Source: Streptomyces speibonae
GTDB taxonomy: Bacteria > Actinomycetota > Actinomycetes > Streptomycetales > Streptomycetaceae
DNA length: 6,181 nucleotides
NCBI GenBank assembly: GCA_000715605.1
Contig: KL568613.1
Location: 10,286-16,466 of the forward strand
Reading direction: 5' to 3'
Shown: positions 1 through 5,389 of the stretch, piece by piece
How the letters are laid out: each line of letters opens with the position of its first letter
How positions within the stretch are numbered: position 1 is the first letter of the stretch
The notes under the pieces: model-generated
The model's input: only the letters and a program-made list of their open reading frames with translations
Databases searched by the model: none
Told to the model about the DNA's origin: nothing
Translations under genes and position numbers: made by a program

Positions 1-212
1 CCTCCGGACCGGCCCCGAGACGTGTCAGCCGGACGATGGGAAGGGGTGTCCGCCCCCGTCGGCCCCAGGGCTGCCGTGCACCGTCGGTCATGGAGGGGGA
101 GCGGGACGCGAGCCAGGGGCGGGAACGGCGTATGCGGCGCGCGGGACCGGGCGGGGCGGCGGCGACGGCGGTTCCACGACGGGCACGAGGCCGGGACGAC
201 GATCCTGGAGCG
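1..212. other. Region without a supported gene
   Basis: This stretch is very G+C rich and open in several frames, as expected by chance at this composition. A minus-strand frame from the ATG at 91 down to base 1 is open and could be the start of a gene leaving the window, but it has no purine-rich ribosome site (the bases before the ATG are C/T-rich) and its third positions are only moderately G/C. A plus-strand frame from GTG 22 runs on through the hairpin and into the tRNA-Gly, which argues against it. I see nothing recognisable. Confidence 0.5.
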
Positions 213-269
213 CGGCGAAGGCCCGGGTGGGAAGGTGTGCTCACACCTTCCCACCCGGGCCTTCGGCCG
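213..269 (-). terminator. Long hairpin terminator after tRNA-Gly
   Basis: Bases 216-239 are perfectly complementary to 242-265 (24 bp, only two bases between the arms). With one bulged base the stem extends to 213/269. It begins about ten bases after the 3' end of the minus-strand tRNA-Gly, so it is read as that gene's terminator. There is no clear T run, which is usual in Streptomyces. The stem is longer and more perfect than a terminator needs. Confidence 0.75.
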
Positions 270-274
270 TTCAG

Positions 275-345
275 AGCGGGCGACGGGAATCGAACCCGCG
301 TAGCCAGTTTGGAAGACTGGGGCTCTACCATTGAGCTACGCCCGC
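275..345 (-). tRNA. tRNA-Gly(TCC)
   Basis: A complete 71-nt cloverleaf reads on the minus strand. The acceptor stem is GCGGGCG with CGCCCGC, the D stem GCTC/GAGC, the anticodon stem CCAGT/ACTGG around the loop CTTCCAA, and the T arm has the loop TTCGATT. The anticodon TCC decodes glycine GGA, and GGG by wobble. The discriminator is U, and the next bases are CTG, so CCA must be added after transcription. It is divergent from tRNA-Pro and 181 bases from it. Confidence 0.97.
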
Positions 346-387
346 ACGCAGTGCGCCGCGCGTCGGGTGACCGCGGCACTGACAGGC

Positions 388-416
388 ATCGTAGCGGGTC
401 GTGTGGCCTCGTCGCA
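388..416 (-). promoter_or_regulatory. Possible promoter of tRNA-Gly
   Basis: On the minus strand a TACGAT hexamer (393-388) fits the TANNNT -10 pattern and would start transcription near 381, giving a leader of about 36 bases before the tRNA. Seventeen bases further upstream lies TGCGAC (416-411), a poor match to the TTGACA-type -35 box. The call rests mainly on the -10 hexamer and its position. Confidence 0.35.
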
Positions 417-505
417 CACCCCGTTGCCGCACCCCCTGTTTCCGCCCGCCGACGGCGCCGCAGCGTGCCCCGGAAATGCGGCGGCCGATCCGGCCTGCAT
501 GCATG

Positions 506-511
506 TACCCT
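506..511 (+). promoter_or_regulatory. Possible -10 box of tRNA-Pro
   Basis: TACCCT, preceded by TG, lies 15 bases before the tRNA-Pro 5' end and fits the TANNNT pattern. No convincing -35 hexamer sits at the right distance. The 8-bp palindrome TGCATGCA (496-503) occupies the spacer region. Weak call. Confidence 0.3.
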
Positions 512-526
512 ACGTGTCGCACCAGA

Positions 527-603
527 CGGGGTGTGGCGCAGCTTGGTAGCGCGTCCGCTTTGGGAGCGGAAGGCCGTGGGTTCAAATCCCGCCACCCCGA
601 CCA
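527..603 (+). tRNA. tRNA-Pro(TGG) with encoded CCA
   Basis: A complete cloverleaf is visible. The acceptor stem CGGGGTG (527-533) pairs with CACCCCG (593-599), including the C1-G72 pair typical of bacterial proline tRNAs. The D stem is GCGC/GCGC, the anticodon stem TCCGC/GCGGA encloses the loop TTTGGGA, and the T stem GTGGG/CCCGC has one G-U pair around TTCAAAT. The anticodon TGG (561-563) decodes CCA and wobble proline codons, and G at position 37 is usual for tRNA-Pro. Discriminator A (600) is followed by an encoded CCA (601-603), unlike the tRNA-Gly nearby. Confidence 0.97.
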
Positions 604-635
604 CCCACCTGCTCATCCGCCGGTGAGATCGCCTT

Positions 636-664
636 TTGGGTGCCGTAGCCGCTGCCGTTACTAT
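636..664 (+). promoter_or_regulatory. Probable tig promoter
   Basis: TTGGGT (636-641) and TACTAT (659-664) are separated by 17 bases, a good fit to the principal-sigma pattern of Streptomyces. Transcription would start near 671, giving a leader of about 100 bases. That leader can form a bulged 8-bp hairpin at 714-735, some 20 bases before the ribosome site. No ClgR, CIRCE or HspR-type operator was seen here. Confidence 0.55.
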
Positions 665-770
665 GCAAGCTGCGCGCCCTGTGTGTCTCTGAAGTCCTCC
701 GGGCGGCGAATCGGCCGGACCGTTCTGGTACCGGCGGAACCCGAGAAGTCAGCCACAAGGAGACCGAACC

Positions 771-2165
771 GTGAAGAGCGCCGTGGAGACCCTGAACCCG
801 ACCCGGGTTCGGCTCACTGTCGAGGTGCCCTTCGAGGAGCTCAAGGACAGCCTCGACGCGGCGTACAAGAAGATCAATCAGCAGGTCACGGTGAAGGGCT
901 TCCGCAAGGGCAAGGTCCCGGCCCGCGTCATCGACCAGCGCTTCGGCCGCGGTGCGGTGCTGGAGGAGGCCGTCAACGAGGCCCTCCCGAAGTTCTACAC
1001 CGACGCCGTCAACGAGGCCGAGCTCAGCCCGCTGGGCCAGCCCGAGGTCGACATCACGGAGCTGAAGGACGGCGAGACGCTGAACTTCACCGCCGAGGTC
1101 GACATCCGTCCCTCCATCGAGATCCCGGACTACTCCGGCATCGAGGTCGAGGTCGACGCCGTCGAGGTCAGCGAGGAGGACGTCGACAAGTCGGTCGAGG
1201 AGCTGCGTGAGCGCTTCGCCTCCACCAGCCCGGTGGAGCGCGCCGCCGAGGACGGCGACGTCGTCACCATCGACCTGCAGGCCAAGGTCGACGGCGAGGT
1301 CCTCGAGGACGGCGTGGCCGACGGTGTCTCCTACACCATCGGCTCCGGCGAGCTGCTGGACGGCATCGACGACGCCGTGAAGGGCCTGGAGGCCGGCGGC
1401 GAGGCCACCTTCGCCTCCGAGCTCAAGGGCGGCTCGGCGGCCGGCAAGGAGGCCGAGGTCACCGTCAAGGTCACCCAGGTCGCCAAGCGCGAGCTGCCCG
1501 AGCTGGACGACGACTTCGCCCAGCTCGCCTCCGAGTTCGACACCCTCGAGGAGCTGCGCGCGGACAGCCGCAAGCGCCTGGAGAACATGAAGCAGTACGA
1601 CCAGGCCACGCAGGCCCAGGAGCGCGTCCTGGACAAGCTGCTCGAGCTGGTCGAGGTCCCGGTCCCCGAGAAGCTGCTCGAGGACGAGATCAACACCCGC
1701 AAGCACAACCTGGAGCACCACCAGCTCGGCCAGATGGGCCTCGACCTCGCGAAGTACCTGGAGATCCAGGGCAAGACCGAGGAGGAGTTCGAGACCGAGA
1801 CCCGTGAGGCCGCGGTCAAGGGCATCAAGACCCAGTTCGTGCTCGACGAGCTGGTCAAGCAGGAGAAGCTCAACGTCAACCAGGAGGAGCTCACCGAGCA
1901 CCTCATGCGGCGCGCCGCCTCCTCCGGCATGTCCCCCGACCAGTTCGCCCAGGCCGTCGTCGAGCAGGGCCAGGTCCCGCTGCTCGTCGGCGAGGTCGCC
2001 CGCGGCAAGGCGCTGGCCGCCGTGGTCGAGAAGGCCACGGTCAAGGACACCAACGGCGAGATCGTCGACCTCGAGGACGACGAGGACGACGAGACCACGG
2101 CGTCCGCCGAGGCCGCGGCCGAGGGCGCCGAGCAGGCCCCCGCCGAGGAGAAGACCGAGGGCTGA
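771..2165 (+). CDS. tig: Trigger factor (ribosome-associated chaperone and prolyl isomerase)
   Basis: Trigger factor docks at the ribosome exit tunnel, shields emerging chains and catalyses peptidyl-prolyl cis-trans isomerisation in the cytosol. The 464-residue product has the family's three parts: an N-terminal ribosome-binding domain (about 1-115) with the docking signature GFRKGKVP at 43-50, an FKBP-type isomerase domain (about 155-238, with [12 protein letters not shown] at 189-200), and an alpha-helical substrate-binding domain (about 245-425). A low-complexity Asp/Glu/Ala tail (about 433-464) follows, as is common in actinomycete versions; the length is otherwise normal. The GTG start at 771 is chosen because AAGGAGA (757-763) lies seven bases before it and the protein then begins at the conserved N terminus. 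It has its own promoter and terminator, so it is probably transcribed separately from clpP1. Confidence 0.97.
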   Translation: MKSAVETLNPTRVRLTVEVPFEELKDSLDAAYKKINQQVTVKGFRKGKVPARVIDQRFGRGAVLEEAVNEALPKFYTDAVNEAELSPLGQPEVDITELKDGETLNFTAEVDIRPSIEIPDYSGIEVEVDAVEVSEEDVDKSVEELRERFASTSPVERAAEDGDVVTIDLQAKVDGEVLEDGVADGVSYTIGSGELLDGIDDAVKGLEAGGEATFASELKGGSAAGKEAEVTVKVTQVAKRELPELDDDFAQLASEFDTLEELRADSRKRLENMKQYDQATQAQERVLDKLLELVEVPVPEKLLEDEINTRKHNLEHHQLGQMGLDLAKYLEIQGKTEEEFETETREAAVKGIKTQFVLDELVKQEKLNVNQEELTEHLMRRAASSGMSPDQFAQAVVEQGQVPLLVGEVARGKALAAVVEKATVKDTNGEIVDLEDDEDDETTASAEAAAEGAEQAPAEEKTEG

Positions 2166-2193
2166 CCCTCGCGTCACCGCTGACGTGATCAGC

Positions 2194-2226
2194 AGGGCCC
2201 CGGGGTGCACGGCACTCCGGGGCCTT
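2194..2226 (+). terminator. tig terminator hairpin
   Basis: Starting 28 bases after the tig stop, 2194-2208 pairs with 2212-2226 in a 15-bp stem with two G-U pairs and a three-base loop. The core is GGCCCCGG/CCGGGGCC. There is no clear T run, as is usual in this group. It suggests that tig and clpP1 are separate transcription units. Confidence 0.7.
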
Positions 2227-2278
2227 CCTGTCCGGCCGGACGGCCCGCGGCCCCGCAAACCGAACAGGCACCTCTCTA

Positions 2279-2292
2279 CGCCCCCGGCGAAC
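2279..2292 (-). promoter_or_regulatory. ClgR activator box upstream of clpP1
   Basis: Read on the minus strand this is GTTCGC, five bases (CGGGG), then GCG: an exact match to GTTCGC-N5-GCG, the site described for ClgR, the Streptomyces activator of clp and lon genes. Its centre lies about 57 bases before the transcription start suggested by the TAGGGT hexamer at 2331-2336, a sensible place for an activator. Binding itself is inferred from the motif and the known clpP1 regulation. Confidence 0.8.
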
Positions 2293-2330
2293 ACTCCCGT
2301 TACCGGGATTCCCCGGCGGAGTCCCCGCGT

Positions 2331-2336
2331 TAGGGT
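2331..2336 (+). promoter_or_regulatory. Candidate clpP1 -10 box
   Basis: TAGGGT fits the TANNNT -10 pattern, and transcription would start near 2343. No good -35 hexamer lies 16-18 bases upstream, which suits a promoter that depends on an activator such as ClgR. Other weak hexamers exist nearby, so the exact start is uncertain. Confidence 0.35.
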
Positions 2337-2392
2337 CCTTGAATACCAGGGGACGTGAGTCACCGGATACGGCTCCGACCCTGTAGGGATAC

Positions 2393-3052
2393 GTGAGACG
2401 GCCCGGCGCCGTCGTAAGACGAGCAGGTGGATACGTGACGAATCTGATGCCCTCCGCCGCCGGCGAGCCTTCCATCGGTGGTGGCCTCGGCGACCAGGTC
2501 TACAACCGGCTGCTCAACGAGCGGATCATCTTCCTCGGCCAGCCGGTCGACGACGACATCGCCAACAAGATCACCGCACAGCTGCTGCTCCTTGCCTCCG
2601 ACCCGGACAAGGACATCTACCTGTACATCAACAGCCCCGGCGGCTCCATCACGGCCGGCATGGCGATCTACGACACCATGCAGTACATCAAGAACGACGT
2701 GGTGACGATCGCGATGGGCCTGGCGGCCTCCATGGGCCAGTTCCTGCTGAGCGCCGGTACGCCCGGCAAGCGCTTCGCGCTGCCCAATGCCGAGATCCTG
2801 ATCCACCAGCCGTCCGCCGGCCTCGCCGGTTCGGCCTCGGACATCAAGATCCACGCCGAGCGGCTGCTGCACACCAAGAAGCGCATGGCCGAGCTGACGT
2901 CCCAGCACACGGGCCAGTCGGTCGAGCAGATCACCCGCGACTCCGACCGTGACCGCTGGTTCGACGCCTTCGAGGCCAAGGAGTACGGCCTCATCGACGA
3001 CGTGATCGCCACGGCCGCCGGCATGCCGGGCGGCGGCGGCACCGGGGCCTGA
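2393..3052 (+). CDS. clpP1: ClpP1, ATP-dependent Clp protease proteolytic subunit
   Basis: This is a serine peptidase of family S14 that forms the ClpP1P2 barrel with the next gene's product and is fed by ClpX or ClpC. In the 219-residue form the catalytic triad is complete: Ser113 in GLAASMGQ, His138 in ILIHQP and Asp187 in DRDRW. The spacings (25 and 49) match E. coli ClpP. YINSPGGS (78-85) and the handle region are also intact, and the C terminus ends in a glycine-rich tail. Two GTG starts are possible: 2393, behind TAGGGA with a short gap, and 2435, behind the better AGGTGG, giving a 205-residue protein beginning [13 protein letters not shown] give the longer form, the one I recall for S. 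coelicolor ClpP1; N-terminal propeptides are usual in ClpP, so the mature enzyme may be the same. A ClgR box lies upstream. It is likely co-transcribed with clpP2, 112 bases downstream. Confidence 0.95.
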   Translation: MRRPGAVVRRAGGYVTNLMPSAAGEPSIGGGLGDQVYNRLLNERIIFLGQPVDDDIANKITAQLLLLASDPDKDIYLYINSPGGSITAGMAIYDTMQYIKNDVVTIAMGLAASMGQFLLSAGTPGKRFALPNAEILIHQPSAGLAGSASDIKIHAERLLHTKKRMAELTSQHTGQSVEQITRDSDRDRWFDAFEAKEYGLIDDVIATAAGMPGGGGTGA

Positions 3053-3058
3053 GCGGCC

Positions 3059-3083
3059 GTACGGAGCCCCTGAGGCCCCGTAC
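3059..3083 (+). repeat. First clpP1-clpP2 intercistronic hairpin
   Basis: GTACGG-A-GCC (3059-3068) pairs with 3074-3083 in a 10-bp stem with one A/C mismatch and the loop CCTGA. It begins seven bases after the clpP1 stop. Together with the palindrome just downstream it makes a double stem-loop between two genes expected to share a transcript. Confidence 0.5.
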
Positions 3084-3090
3084 CGCCCCC

Positions 3091-3112
3091 CACCGGGCCC
3101 GCGGGCCCGGTG
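3091..3112 (+). repeat. 22-nt perfect palindrome between clpP1 and clpP2
   Basis: The 22 bases are their own reverse complement. The centre is GGGCCCGCGGGCCC and the outer arms are CACC/GGTG. As RNA it would fold into a stem of about nine G+C-rich pairs with a four-base loop. It could be an attenuator or partial terminator, a processing or stability element, or a protein-binding site. Function unknown. Confidence 0.6.
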
Positions 3113-3164
3113 ACCCGCCCCAGCAGCCCCAGCCGACCGCCTCAGCCCCTTTCCAGGAGACACC

Positions 3165-3845
3165 GTGAACGACTTCCCCGGCAGCGGCCTGTACGACCGT
3201 GTGCGAGCCGAGTACACCGGCCCCGCGGCCGAGTCCCGCTACGTCATCCCGCGCTTCGTCGAGCGCACCTCCCAGGGCATCCGCGAGTACGACCCGTACG
3301 CGAAGCTCTTCGAGGAGCGGGTGATCTTCCTCGGCGTCCAGATCGACGACGCCTCCGCCAACGACGTCATGGCGCAGCTGCTGTGCCTGGAGTCGATGGA
3401 CCCCGACCGGGACATCTCGGTCTACATCAACAGCCCCGGCGGCTCCTTCACCGCGCTCACGGCGATCTACGACACGATGCAGTACGTGAAGCCGGACATC
3501 CAGACGGTCTGCATGGGCCAGGCCGCCTCCGCCGCCGCCGTCCTGCTGGCCGCCGGCACCCCCGGCAAGCGCATGGCCCTGCCCAACGCGCGCGTGCTGA
3601 TCCACCAGCCGTACAGCGAGACCGGCCGCGGCCAGGTCTCCGACCTGGAGATCGCCGCCAACGAGATCCTCCGGATGCGTACGCAGCTGGAGGAGCTGCT
3701 GGCCAAGCACTCCACCCGGCCGATCGACAAGATCCGCGAGGACATCGAGCGCGACAAGATCCTCACGGCCGAGGACGCGCTGGAGTACGGCCTGATCGAC
3801 CAGATCATCACCACCCGGAAGATGGACAACTCCAGCCTGCGCTGA
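3165..3845 (+). CDS. clpP2: ClpP2, ATP-dependent Clp protease proteolytic subunit
   Basis: This is the second S14 peptidase subunit, thought to form the mixed ClpP1P2 tetradecamer and, by analogy with mycobacteria, to carry a ClpX docking surface. In 226 residues the triad is present: Ser122 in GQAASAAAV, His147 in VLIHQPY and Asp197 in ERDKI. Compared with ClpP1, the residue after Ser is Ala rather than Met, and there is one extra residue in the handle region after the histidine. The N-terminal extension (1-47, including RYVIPRF) before EERVIFLG is longer than in E. coli ClpP and is probably a processed propeptide. The GTG at 3165 follows AGGAGA (3155-3160) at good spacing. No separate promoter was recognised; two hairpins precede it, which may tune its level relative to clpP1. 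Confidence 0.95.
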   Translation: MNDFPGSGLYDRVRAEYTGPAAESRYVIPRFVERTSQGIREYDPYAKLFEERVIFLGVQIDDASANDVMAQLLCLESMDPDRDISVYINSPGGSFTALTAIYDTMQYVKPDIQTVCMGQAASAAAVLLAAGTPGKRMALPNARVLIHQPYSETGRGQVSDLEIAANEILRMRTQLEELLAKHSTRPIDKIREDIERDKILTAEDALEYGLIDQIITTRKMDNSSLR

Positions 3846-3860
3846 CGCGGCGCGGGGGTG

Positions 3861-3866
3861 TAACGT
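3861..3866 (+). promoter_or_regulatory. Possible -10 box upstream of clpX
   Basis: TAACGT fits TANNNT. A start about seven bases downstream would begin the RNA almost exactly at the left arm of the inverted repeat (3873). A second candidate, TACCGT, is at 3950-3955. Neither has a good -35 box, so a separate clpX promoter is only suggested. Confidence 0.25.
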
Positions 3867-3872
3867 CTGCCG

Positions 3873-3924
3873 CCCCTTGGCACGGTTTGGCACGGTCCAC
3901 GTCAAAGTGAACCGTGCCAAGGGG
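3873..3924 (+). repeat. Tandem-plus-inverted repeat between clpP2 and clpX
   Basis: The 10-mer TTGGCACGGT occurs twice head to tail (3877-3886 and 3887-3896) and once inverted (3911-3920). Copy 1 with its flanks makes a perfect 15-bp stem, 3873-3887 with 3910-3924, around a 22-base loop. Copy 2 can instead pair with the same right arm, extended after one mismatch by CAC/GTG (3898-3900 with 3907-3909), leaving a six-base loop. The element lies 28 bases after the clpP2 stop. It may be the clpP1P2 terminator, an operator for a dimeric regulator of clpX, or an RNA switch. I do not recognise the motif as CIRCE, HAIR or a ClgR box. Confidence 0.75.
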
Positions 3925-3979
3925 GGCCCGAACGGGGGGCTCGGCAAGGTACCGTCGGACATAAGGCAGCACCAGGAGC

Positions 3980-4003
3980 CGCCCGGACACGGACGTCCGG
4001 GCG
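3980..4003 (+). promoter_or_regulatory. Hairpin in the clpX leader
   Basis: CGCCCGGAC (3980-3988) pairs perfectly with GTCCGGGCG (3995-4003) around the loop ACGGAC. It ends 11 bases before the purine-rich clpX ribosome site (about 4015-4023), so it leaves that site open. It may shield the leader from nucleases or act in translation control; this is inferred from position only. Confidence 0.5.
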
Positions 4004-4029
4004 TCTCCCAGGCGAAGGGGAAGCACACC

Positions 4030-5316
4030 GTGGCACGCATCGGTGACGGCGGCGATCTGCTCAAGTGCTCGTTCTGCGGCAAGAGCCAGAAGCAGGTCAA
4101 GAAGCTCATCGCAGGGCCCGGTGTGTACATCTGCGACGAGTGCATCGATCTCTGCAACGAGATCATCGAGGAAGAGCTCGCCGAGACCAGTGAGGTCCGC
4201 TGGGAGGAGCTCCCCAAGCCCCGCGAGATCTACGAGTTCCTCGAGGGGTACGTGGTCGGGCAGGAGGCGGCCAAGAAGGCCCTCTCCGTCGCCGTGTACA
4301 ACCACTACAAGCGCGTCCAGGCCGGCGAGAACGGCGGCGCCCAGGGCCGTGAGGACGCCATCGAGCTGGCGAAGTCCAACATCCTGCTGCTGGGCCCCAC
4401 GGGCTCCGGCAAGACCCTGCTGGCCCAGACCCTCGCCCGCATGCTGAACGTGCCCTTCGCGATCGCCGACGCCACGGCGCTCACCGAGGCGGGCTACGTC
4501 GGCGAGGACGTCGAGAACATCCTGCTGAAACTGATCCAGGCGGCCGACTACGACGTCAAGAAGGCCGAGACCGGGATCATCTACATCGACGAGATCGACA
4601 AGGTCGCCCGCAAGAGTGAGAACCCGTCGATCACCCGTGACGTCAGCGGTGAGGGTGTACAGCAGGCCCTGCTGAAGATCCTCGAGGGCACCACGGCCTC
4701 CGTGCCGCCGCAGGGCGGCCGCAAGCACCCGCACCAGGAGTTCATCCAGATCGACACGACGAACGTGCTGTTCATCGTGGGCGGCGCCTTCGCCGGTCTG
4801 GAGAAGATCATCGAGGGCCGGGCCGGCGCCAAGGGCATCGGCTTCGGCGCGACGATCCGCTCCAAGCGGGAGATGGAGTCCAAGGACCAGTTCGAGGAGG
4901 TCATGCCGGAGGACCTGGTCAAGTTCGGCATGATCCCCGAGTTCATCGGCCGGCTCCCGGTCATCACCAGCGTGCACAACCTGGACCGCGAGGCCCTGCT
5001 CCAGATCCTCGTCGAGCCGCGCAACGCGCTGGTGAAGCAGTACCAGCGCCTCTTCGAACTCGACGGCGTGGAGCTGGACTTCGAGCGCGAGGCGCTGGAG
5101 GCCATCGCCGACCAGGCCATCCTGCGCCAGACCGGCGCCCGCGGCCTGCGCGCCATCATGGAGGAAGTCCTCCAGGGCGTGATGTACGAGGTCCCCTCCC
5201 GCAAGGACGTCGCCCGCGTCGTCATCACCGCCGACGTGGTCCTCTCCAACGTCAACCCCACCCTGATCCCGCGCGACGCCCGCGGCCGGGGCTCGGGCGA
5301 GCAGAAGACGGCGTAA
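4030..5316 (+). CDS. clpX: ClpX, AAA+ unfoldase of the Clp protease
   Basis: ClpX is the hexameric ATPase that recognises tagged substrates, unfolds them and threads them into ClpP. The 428 residues show an N-terminal C4 zinc domain (Cys13, Cys16, Cys35, Cys38), Walker A GPTGSGKT (122-129), pore-1 loop GYVG (155-158), Walker B IIYIDEID (183-190), the RKH pore loop (231-233), the ClpP-docking IGF loop (270-272), the arginine finger in GRLP (Arg308) and sensor 2 in GARGLR (Arg371). Everything needed for activity is intact and the length is normal. The frame is open back to a TTG at 3877, but the GTG at 4030 is chosen: it follows AAGGGGAAG and yields the conserved start [19 protein letters not shown], whereas the extra 51 codons cross the inverted repeat. 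It lies 184 bases after clpP2, so it is probably at least partly transcribed on its own. Confidence 0.97.
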   Translation: MARIGDGGDLLKCSFCGKSQKQVKKLIAGPGVYICDECIDLCNEIIEEELAETSEVRWEELPKPREIYEFLEGYVVGQEAAKKALSVAVYNHYKRVQAGENGGAQGREDAIELAKSNILLLGPTGSGKTLLAQTLARMLNVPFAIADATALTEAGYVGEDVENILLKLIQAADYDVKKAETGIIYIDEIDKVARKSENPSITRDVSGEGVQQALLKILEGTTASVPPQGGRKHPHQEFIQIDTTNVLFIVGGAFAGLEKIIEGRAGAKGIGFGATIRSKREMESKDQFEEVMPEDLVKFGMIPEFIGRLPVITSVHNLDREALLQILVEPRNALVKQYQRLFELDGVELDFEREALEAIADQAILRQTGARGLRAIMEEVLQGVMYEVPSRKDVARVVITADVVLSNVNPTLIPRDARGRGSGEQKTA

Positions 5317-5333
5317 CCGCCACCGCACCGCGC

Positions 5334-5373
5334 ACGCGAAGGGGCCCCGGTCGATCCGGGGCCCCTTCCGCGT
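5334..5373. terminator. Two-way terminator between clpX and the convergent gene
   Basis: GAAGGGGCCCCGG (5338-5350) pairs perfectly with 5356-5368 around the loop TCGAT. The stem extends by four more pairs to 5334/5373 with one bulged C. It starts 17 bases after the clpX stop and lies just beyond the stop of the minus-strand gene, so it probably ends both transcripts. Reading plus, CCTTCC follows the core; reading minus, GAAGG follows; neither direction has a T run. Confidence 0.85.
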
Positions 5374-5389
5374 CCGTCTCCGGCGGTGC

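Noticed and set aside
1..91. Minus-strand ATG frame leaving the window at base 1
   Set aside because: Only 30 codons are visible, with no ribosome site (C/T-rich upstream) and only moderate third-position bias. It might be a real gene start, but the window cannot show it.
275..603. tRNA-Gly and tRNA-Pro as insertion sites of an integrative element
   Set aside because: tRNA genes are common targets, but both tRNAs are whole, no integrase or duplicated tRNA 3' end is present in the window, and the flanking genes are in their expected order.
36..626. Plus-strand frame spanning the start of the window and both tRNAs
   Set aside because: It runs through the tRNA-Gly, the hairpin and the tRNA-Pro, is Arg-rich, and lacks a ribosome site.
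2172..2193. Small overlapping inverted repeats CGTCA/TGACG and GCTGA/TCAGC after the tig stop
   Set aside because: Five-base arms are expected by chance at this composition, and the strong terminator follows directly.
582..2363. Very long open frame (593 codons) on the minus strand across tig
   Set aside because: It is the antisense shadow of a G+C-rich gene: the translation is low-complexity Leu/Gly/Asp/Val, it overlaps tRNA-Pro, and the plus-strand frame encodes an unmistakable trigger factor.
3877..4029. 51-codon N-terminal extension of clpX from TTG 3877
   Set aside because: No ribosome site at the TTG; the extension crosses the inverted repeat and leader hairpin and lies outside the conserved ClpX start, whereas GTG 4030 has a good ribosome site.
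2991..4217. Long minus-strand open frame across clpP2 and the clpX leader
   Set aside because: Shadow of clpP2; it runs through the palindromes and the intergenic region without any protein-like features.
3808..5328. Long minus-strand open frame (506 codons) across clpX
   Set aside because: Antisense shadow of clpX with biased, repetitive composition and no recognisable domain; the plus frame has every ClpX motif.
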